A DNA stretch of 64,000 nucleotides. Source: Bacteroidota bacterium. Its GTDB lineage: Bacteria; Bacteroidota; Bacteroidia; Chitinophagales; Chitinophagaceae. The notes below the pieces were generated by a model. It did not search any database and was not told where the DNA came from. It saw only the letters and a program-made list of their open reading frames with translations. The stretch is taken from contig VGFP01000002.1 in NCBI GenBank assembly GCA_016868855.1, positions 1 to 64,000 on the forward strand, read 5' to 3'. Within the stretch, counting starts at the first letter, position 1. Every line of letters begins with the position of its first letter. Shown here piece by piece: positions 59,203-64,000 of the stretch. The position numbers were made by a program, and so were the translations under genes.

Positions 59203-59901
59203 TCATATTGTGTAAGCAAGGCTGCAGATGGAAACAGATGCAGCCTTTTTTGTAAGCAGCATGGCTGCACAAGCATCCATCGATGCTCCTGTGGTAATAA
59301 CATCATCGACCAATAAAACATGTTTGTCTTCAATGACTGATGTTTCACACAACGCAAAGACATCTGATACATTCTCCCATCTTTCTATTCTCGATTTTCT
59401 GGTTTGTGTGCTCGTATGAAATTGTCGGATCAATACATCATTGCGCCAGGGGATATCTACAACCTCATGGATGCCTTCGCACAAGAGACTTGCCTGGTTA
59501 TAACTTCTCTCATATTCCTTTTTGGGATGCAGGGGCATCGGAATCATCAAGTCAATTTTTTTCATTGAATGCAAAAGTTTCAATTTTGTTCCCATGATCG
59601 ATCCCATGTATGTTGCAAGCGCGGGATTGTTTTTGTATTTGATATGGTGGATGATATGTTGAAGGGGAGTATCGGGAATGAAGTAGAGCATGCTGCTGGC
59701 ATGTTGAACGAGTGACCTTCCCCAAAATAATTTTTCGACAGGATTGTCGCGTATTGCTTCGAATCCAGTGAAAGGGAGTGATTGCATGCATTCCCAGCAT
59801 ATCAATTGTTCCTGGCTGACGAGGTCTGAATGGCAACCCGGACATACCTGCGGAAAAAACAAATGCAAGAATGCTTCTTTGAGATCAATGGCCAGTGCCA
59901 T
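59203..59901 (-). CDS. comF: ComF family phosphoribosyltransferase-like protein
   Basis: A 232-residue ComF/GntX protein, associated with DNA uptake in transformable bacteria but widely kept elsewhere. An N-terminal zinc knuckle (CPGCHSDL and CWECMQSL) precedes a PRT domain with PMPLHPKKEYERSYNQA and the PRPP loop VLLVDDVITTGAS. The 3' part of the gene contains the terminator hairpin of the convergent peroxidase gene. Six bases separate it from radA upstream. Confidence 0.9.
   Translation of the reverse strand: MALAIDLKEAFLHLFFPQVCPGCHSDLVSQEQLICWECMQSLPFTGFEAIRDNPVEKLFWGRSLVQHASSMLYFIPDTPLQHIIHHIKYKNNPALATYMGSIMGTKLKLLHSMKKIDLMIPMPLHPKKEYERSYNQASLLCEGIHEVVDIPWRNDVLIRQFHTSTQTRKSRIERWENVSDVFALCETSVIEDKHVLLVDDVITTGASMDACAAMLLTKKAASVSICSLAYTI
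59218..59251 (+). terminator. rho-independent terminator after the peroxidase gene, inside comF coding
   Basis: AAGGCTGCA at 59218-59226 pairs with TGCAGCCTT at 59239-59247 (9 bp, 12-base loop), followed by four more T. It serves the plus-strand peroxidase transcript while its bases encode part of the ComF C-terminus on the other strand. Confidence 0.8.
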
Positions 59902-59907
59902 GCAGGT

Positions 59908-61269
59908 CTATTTAAAGAGGGTTCTGTAGACTTCTTCTATCAGTGCCACCGATTGAACCTTGATGCCCTTGTGTTTTTCGGCCATTCTGTTGTATTTGCT
60001 GATGACGATGTTGTCGAATCCGAGTTTTTCTGCCTCAGATATGCGCTGATCGACACGGTTGACTGCCCTGATTTCACCGGAGAGTCCCACTTCACCCGCA
60101 AAGCAGATTTTTTGGGAAAGGGGGATGTCTTCGTAGGAGCTCAGCAGCGCAAACACCATGGCAAGATCGATGGCGGGATCTTCAATTTTCAATCCACCTG
60201 CAATATTGACAAATACATCTTTGGTGCCAAAATGAAATCCTCCACGTTTTTCCAAAACTGCCAACAACAATTGCAATCTTCTCAAATCAAATCCACTTGC
60301 TGTGCGTTGTGGTGTTCCATATACAGATGGTGTTACCAATGCTTGCACTTCAATCAGCAATGGTCGCATGCCTTCCATCGTTGCACCGATGGCAATGCCG
60401 CTGAGTTGTTCTTCTTTTTGGTTGATTAAAATATCAGAAGGATTGGCAACTGGTTTCATACCGCTTCCTGTCATTTCATAAATGCCCAATTCAGCAGTGG
60501 ATCCAAATCTGTTTTTGGTTGTTCTTAAAATTCTGTACGCATAATGTTGATCACCTTCAAATTGCAGCACTGTATCAACCATGTGCTCCAACAATTTTGG
60601 TCCGGCGATGCTTCCATCTTTCGTAATGTGTCCGATCAAAAAAACAGGTGTTTGTGTTTCTTTCGCGAAGCGTTGAAACTCTGCGGTGCATTCCCTGATT
60701 TGTGAAATCGTACCAGGTGATGAATCGATGTAAGGTGATTGCAATGTTTGGATAGAATCGATGATAACCAATTGTGGTTTTATTTTCTTGATCTCCTGAA
60801 AGATGCTCTGGGTCAATGTTTCAGTCAATAGAAAAAATGAATCATGTGCAATATTGATTCTATTGGCACGCATTTTTATTTGTTTTTCACTTTCTTCTCC
60901 ACTGATGTAAAGAACACTCAGTTCATGCATCATCAATGCGTCTTGCAGAAACAAAGTTGATTTTCCAATGCCGGGTTCACCAGCAACCAATACCAAACTT
61001 CCTGGAACGATGCCGCCACCCAACACGCGATTCAATTCTTCGTCTTTTGTAAGGATGCGATTTTTTTCTTCGCTGATGATATCATTCAATACAACAGATT
61101 TTGATTGACCTGTTGCAGATGACTTCCAATTTTCTTTTGTTGATTTTTCTTTGTGGATGATTTCTTCTGTGAATGTATTCCATTCATTGCAAGCCGGACA
61201 TTTACCAGCCCACTTCGCAGATTCATACCCGCAGTTTTTACAGAAGAAAGCTTTTTTGATTTTGCTCAT
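59908..61269 (-). CDS. radA: DNA repair protein RadA
   Basis: RecA-related helicase acting in branch migration. N-terminal zinc finger CKNCGYESAKWAGKCPACNEW (Cys pairs at residues 10-13 and 24-27), Walker A GEPGIGKST, the RadA-specific TKNRFGSTAELGIYEM, and a C-terminal Lon-like domain with GLSGEIRAVNRVDQRI. 453 residues, full length. It heads the radA-comF unit. Confidence 0.96.
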   Translation of the reverse strand: MSKIKKAFFCKNCGYESAKWAGKCPACNEWNTFTEEIIHKEKSTKENWKSSATGQSKSVVLNDIISEEKNRILTKDEELNRVLGGGIVPGSLVLVAGEPGIGKSTLFLQDALMMHELSVLYISGEESEKQIKMRANRINIAHDSFFLLTETLTQSIFQEIKKIKPQLVIIDSIQTLQSPYIDSSPGTISQIRECTAEFQRFAKETQTPVFLIGHITKDGSIAGPKLLEHMVDTVLQFEGDQHYAYRILRTTKNRFGSTAELGIYEMTGSGMKPVANPSDILINQKEEQLSGIAIGATMEGMRPLLIEVQALVTPSVYGTPQRTASGFDLRRLQLLLAVLEKRGGFHFGTKDVFVNIAGGLKIEDPAIDLAMVFALLSSYEDIPLSQKICFAGEVGLSGEIRAVNRVDQRISEAEKLGFDNIVISKYNRMAEKHKGIKVQSVALIEEVYRTLFK

Positions 61270-61341
61270 GAAGTGAAAGTAAGCATCATCTTGTTGATGT
61301 GTTTGTGATTAAAACGGTGTGAGGATGTTTTTAAAAACAAT

Positions 61342-61376
61342 GTTTTGTGTTTTTGGTTTTTAGTTGTGTGTTATTG
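61342..61376 (+). repeat. heptad array F (GTTTTTG-type)
   Basis: Five 7-base steps starting with GTT: GTTTTGT, GTTTTTG, GTTTTTA, GTTGTGT, GTTATTG. Much looser than arrays A-E but with the same period and the same leading GTT. Confidence 0.5.
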
Positions 61377-61388
61377 ATAAAAATTCAA

Positions 61389-61423
61389 ACTCAAAACTTA
61401 GAACTTACAACTCAAAACATTCT
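61389..61423 (-). repeat. heptad array G (GTTTTGA-type)
   Basis: Plus-strand steps ACTCAAA, ACTTAGA, ACTTACA, ACTCAAA, ACATTCT; on the minus strand these are GTTTTGA / GTTGTAA / GTTCTAA units. The GTTTTGA unit is shared with the second half of array C, 20 kb away. Confidence 0.6.
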
Positions 61424-61875
61424 AAAAACCAAAGGGCCAGCAGAAGCCGACCCTTAGTACTTACTAACCCATTAAATTCTTGCACTAAATTACAAATTGC
61501 CGCCACAGTACAAAATAATTTTTGACGCTTGTTGAAAACTTTTGGGTCATTAGAAGCGATCAGTGACCTCTTTATTAAAAGAAAAATGCTGTGTAAAACA
61601 TTGTAAATCAATTTATTAAAATTTTGACTCCGTTTTCTATCTTACTATAAATTTTTAAAAAGTCAAAATTAGACAACCAATAAATTACTAAAAAATATAA
61701 TATGTACAAGAGAAGTTAATTATCACAAATATGCCGTACAAAGAATTGTTGAGCCTCAGATGGAATTTCCATCATTATTACAAAACGACATTTTTGCCCA
61801 AAATCACCCTCAAATGTGAAAAAATTGTTATATTCGCGCTCGGACAAATTAGAATTTACAACAAAAATTAATTGC

Positions 61876-64000
61876 ATGAGAAAAAAACTCCTACTTGGTT
61901 TTTGTGCAATGGCATTCCTCGCAATGTCATCTTTTGCACAAACTGTCGTGAAAGGAAAGGTCTCTGGTGCAGATGGAGCTCCTGTTTCGGGCGCTTCTGT
62001 AAAAGTTGTAGGTAGCACATCTGGTACCTCAACTGCTGCAGACGGAACTTTCTCACTTTCAGTTAGCGATCTCAACAGAACGTTGGAGATCACTTCCGTT
62101 GGATTCGAGAGATTAACAGTTCGCGCTGGTTCCAACCTATCCAATCTTCAGCTTACATCTGCCACTTCTGGGTTACAAGAAGTCGTTGTAACGGCACAGG
62201 GTATCCGCAGAGAGAAAAAAGCACTTGGTTATTCAGTTGCTTCTGTCGACAAAAAAGCGTTGGAACTTCGTCCTGATGGCGACGTTGTACGTTTGTTGAA
62301 CGGTAAAGCTCCAGGTGTTGACATCCTGAATGCTTCAGGCATGTCTGGTTCTGGTACCAACATCATCATCCGTGGTGTAAATACCATCAGTGGTTCATCT
62401 ACCCCACTTTTCGTTGTGGACGGTGTACCTTTTGATGCATCAACCAATTCTCAAGCAAGTTTCGTATATGGTAACACTACTTCAAGCCGTTTCTTGGATC
62501 TCGATCCTAACAGCATTGAAAGCATCAACGTATTGAAAGGTTTGAGTGCAACCACCCTTTATGGTGAGTTGGGAAGAAATGGTGTTGTGATGGTAACAAC
62601 CAAGAATGGTGCTACCAGAAAGAGCAACAAGAAAATGGAAGTTACCCTTACACAATCCGTGTTCGGTAACCAGGTTGCCAACATCCCAGAGTATCAGTAC
62701 TCTTATGGTGGTGGTTTCGACCAATCTGTTGGCTTTGCCTTCTTCAGTAACTGGGGTGCAAAATTCAAGCCAGATCCAGGTCCGTATGATTCAGTAAACC
62801 ATCCATACAATACTGCAGCACTTGCAGCTGCCTTCCCTCAGTTCCAAGGACAAAAGGTTGCCTTCAAGCCAACTCGTTACACTGTAAAAAACTTCTTTCG
62901 CACCGGCATAATAAAAACGACATCGGTAGGTGTTTCAAGTGGTGATGCAAATGGTTCATTCAATGCAAATTATACTTACATGGATGATGAGGGGTTTACC
63001 CCTGGAAACCGTCTTCAAAAGAATACTTTTGGTTTGGGTGGAAATACAAAACTTAGTAACAACCTTACCATCAACGGTACGTTCAACTATGCGATTACAG
63101 ATTTCAAAGCACCTCCAACCGCTACCGGTTTTGGTTCTAACCCATCTGCATCTTCTGTTTACGGTAACTTATTGTATACTCCGATTGCGGTTGATATGTT
63201 GGGATTGCCTTACCAGAATCCTTTGGATGGTTCTTCAATCTATTACCGCCCATCGAACGATATCCAACACCCACTTTGGACAGTTAACAACTCATTCACT
63301 GGTCAAAAAGTAAATCGCATCTTCGGTAATTTGTCAGCACGTTATGATCTCGGTAAGAAAATGAATTTGACTTATCGCGTAGGATATGACAACTACAGTG
63401 ATTATAACTTCTATTCTCAGAACAAAGGTGGTACTGTAGGTGGAAACGATTTCCAGCTCGGATTTCACAGAACTTCCAATGGTTACAATTCCATCTGGGA
63501 CCATTCATTGTTGTATAACTACCAGACTGATTTGAACAGCGACTGGTCAGTGAACATTGACGCAGGTGTCAACTCACAGGACAGAAGATATGAGCAAAAC
63601 GGTCAGCAAAGCACACAACAGCTGGTATTTGGATTGTTCGATCACGATAACTTTATCGTCCATGACAACACTGCAGAAGGTGGTGGTCAATTGGACTTTA
63701 GATCAAGATTCCTTTCACTTGGTGCATTTGCACAGGGTGTATTCAGCTACAAAGATTACTTTTTTGCAACTGTTGGTGGAAGAAACAGCTGGTCTTCCAA
63801 TTTGGAAAAAGAAAACCGTTCTATTTTTTACCCATCAGCAGCCTTGTCTTTCCTTCCAACTTCAGCCATTGAAAGTTTGAAGAACAACAAGTATATCAAC
63901 TACCTCAAAATGCGCGCTGGTTACTCAACAAGTGCAAACTTTGGTTCTCCTTATCAGACCCGTCCAATATTGGCGATTGGAACCAATACATTCGTTGACC
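61876..64000 (+). CDS. SusC/RagA family TonB-linked outer-membrane receptor (3' end beyond window)
   Basis: The frame is open from the ATG at 61876 to the end of the window (708 codons, no stop). Signal peptide MRKKLLLGFCAMAFLAMSSFAQ is about 21 residues, then a carboxypeptidase-like CNA-B domain (VKGKVSGADGAPVSGASVKV), then the plug domain with LQEVVVTAQGIRREKKALGY and the SusC signature FVVDGVPFDAS, followed by barrel strands with NFFRTG. Such receptors import oligosaccharides or peptides together with a SusD lipoprotein, expected just downstream. No anti-sigma or ECF gene is directly upstream, so the substrate class is unknown. Confidence 0.92.
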   Translation, partial: MRKKLLLGFCAMAFLAMSSFAQTVVKGKVSGADGAPVSGASVKVVGSTSGTSTAADGTFSLSVSDLNRTLEITSVGFERLTVRAGSNLSNLQLTSATSGLQEVVVTAQGIRREKKALGYSVASVDKKALELRPDGDVVRLLNGKAPGVDILNASGMSGSGTNIIIRGVNTISGSSTPLFVVDGVPFDASTNSQASFVYGNTTSSRFLDLDPNSIESINVLKGLSATTLYGELGRNGVVMVTTKNGATRKSNKKMEVTLTQSVFGNQVANIPEYQYSYGGGFDQSVGFAFFSNWGAKFKPDPGPYDSVNHPYNTAALAAAFPQFQGQKVAFKPTRYTVKNFFRTGIIKTTSVGVSSGDANGSFNANYTYMDDEGFTPGNRLQKNTFGLGGNTKLSNNLTINGTFNYAITDFKAPPTATGFGSNPSASSVYGNLLYTPIAVDMLGLPYQNPLDGSSIYYRPSNDIQHPLWTVNNSFTGQKVNRIFGNLSARYDLGKKMNLTYRVGYDNYSDYNFYSQNKGGTVGGNDFQLGFHRTSNGYNSIWDHSLLYNYQTDLNSDWSVNIDAGVNSQDRRYEQNGQQSTQQLVFGLFDHDNFIVHDNTAEGGGQLDFRSRFLSLGAFAQGVFSYKDYFFATVGGRNSWSSNLEKENRSIFYPSAALSFLPTSAIESLKNNKYINYLKMRAGYSTSANFGSPYQTRPILAIGTNTFVD

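Larger units (their letters stand above)
61270..61875. other. 606-base noncoding region before the SusC-like gene
   Basis: A/T-rich gap between the divergent radA and SusC-like genes. It holds two heptad arrays (61342-61376 and 61389-61423), a 10-bp inverted repeat AATTTTGACT/AGTCAAAATT (61620-61629 and 61661-61670, 31-base loop) and a TATATTCG sequence (61829-61836) that is a weak -7 candidate 39 bases before the ATG at 61876. No convincing protein or tRNA gene is present; a 68-residue minus-strand frame at 61405-61611 lacks coding character. Confidence 0.6.

Noticed and set aside
59830-60429. A 199-residue plus-strand frame opposite comF and radA
   Set aside because: It is antisense to the zinc-finger end of ComF and the Lon-like end of RadA, both strongly conserved.
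61405-61611. A 68-residue minus-strand frame in the pre-SusC gap
   Set aside because: It overlaps heptad array G, has no family resemblance, and lacks a promoter box or plausible start context.
61620-61670. The 10-bp inverted repeat before the SusC-like gene as a terminator
   Set aside because: The 31-base loop is too long and no T-run follows; chance symmetry in A/T-rich DNA is likely.

Overview
The window reads as the chromosome of a Bacteroidota bacterium, most like the Chitinophagaceae. Support: a SusC/RagA-type TonB receptor, gliding-associated GldC and GldH, families largely confined to this phylum (DUF4290, DUF5723, DUF6089, TIGR02757), almost no Shine-Dalgarno sequences, and many start-proximal TAnnTTTG boxes, the -7 element of the Bacteroidota housekeeping sigma factor. 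The species is not identifiable from sequence alone. About 60 protein genes fill almost all of the window; many convergent pairs touch or overlap by a few bases. I saw no rRNA, tRNA, CRISPR array, insertion sequence or prophage.

Layout. 1-1.5 kb: an AT-rich lhgO gene and a 296-base gap, probably the edge of another locus. 1.5-13.7 kb: mixed housekeeping (gmk, murA, lysS, a PLP lyase of methionine/cysteine metabolism, a SRAP DNA-crosslink protein, a glycosyltransferase). 13.7-26.6 kb: a mostly co-directional run ending in the envelope block Omp85-like / nadK / DUF6089 / uppS / bamA / two OmpH-Skp chaperones / murI, then rpmH-rnpA-tadA. 26.6-31.7 kb: superoxide dismutase, yidD, a gene interrupted by an in-frame stop, tatC, rpiB, an M28 peptidase and a NusG-like factor. 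31.7-35.6 kb: a carotenoid cassette (CarH/LitR-like B12-binding MerR regulator, ECF sigma factor, crtI, crtB). 35.6-46.1 kb: a GH3-beta-lactamase fusion, mutL, dacB, a ureohydrolase-fold protein, pheS, an epimerase and an LpxD-like acyltransferase. 46.4-49.5 kb: yicC-gldH-histidine kinase-response regulator. 49.5-61.3 kb: lipid and housekeeping genes (psd, cdsA, dusB, holB, comF, radA). 61.3-61.9 kb: a noncoding gap, then a SusC-like receptor running off the end.

Most notable observations. (1) Tandem 7-base arrays of the form GTYRACN sit at the 3' ends of genes at five places; four unrelated proteins consequently end in LTVNG, LTVNS or LTVDR, and the pure unit carries a stop in all six frames. 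(2) The carotenoid cassette carries a probable B12 light sensor and a perfect 14-bp inverted repeat just upstream of the sigma-factor promoter. (3) Seven genes have a -7-like box ending exactly four bases before the start codon, implying leaderless mRNAs. (4) MutL lacks all recognisable C-terminal endonuclease motifs; MurA has Asp in place of the fosfomycin-target Cys; a ureohydrolase-fold protein has lost two metal ligands. (5) A 39-bp tandem repeat encodes a Q/R/G-rich tail of the PSP1 protein, and its reading frame runs on antisense into cdsA.
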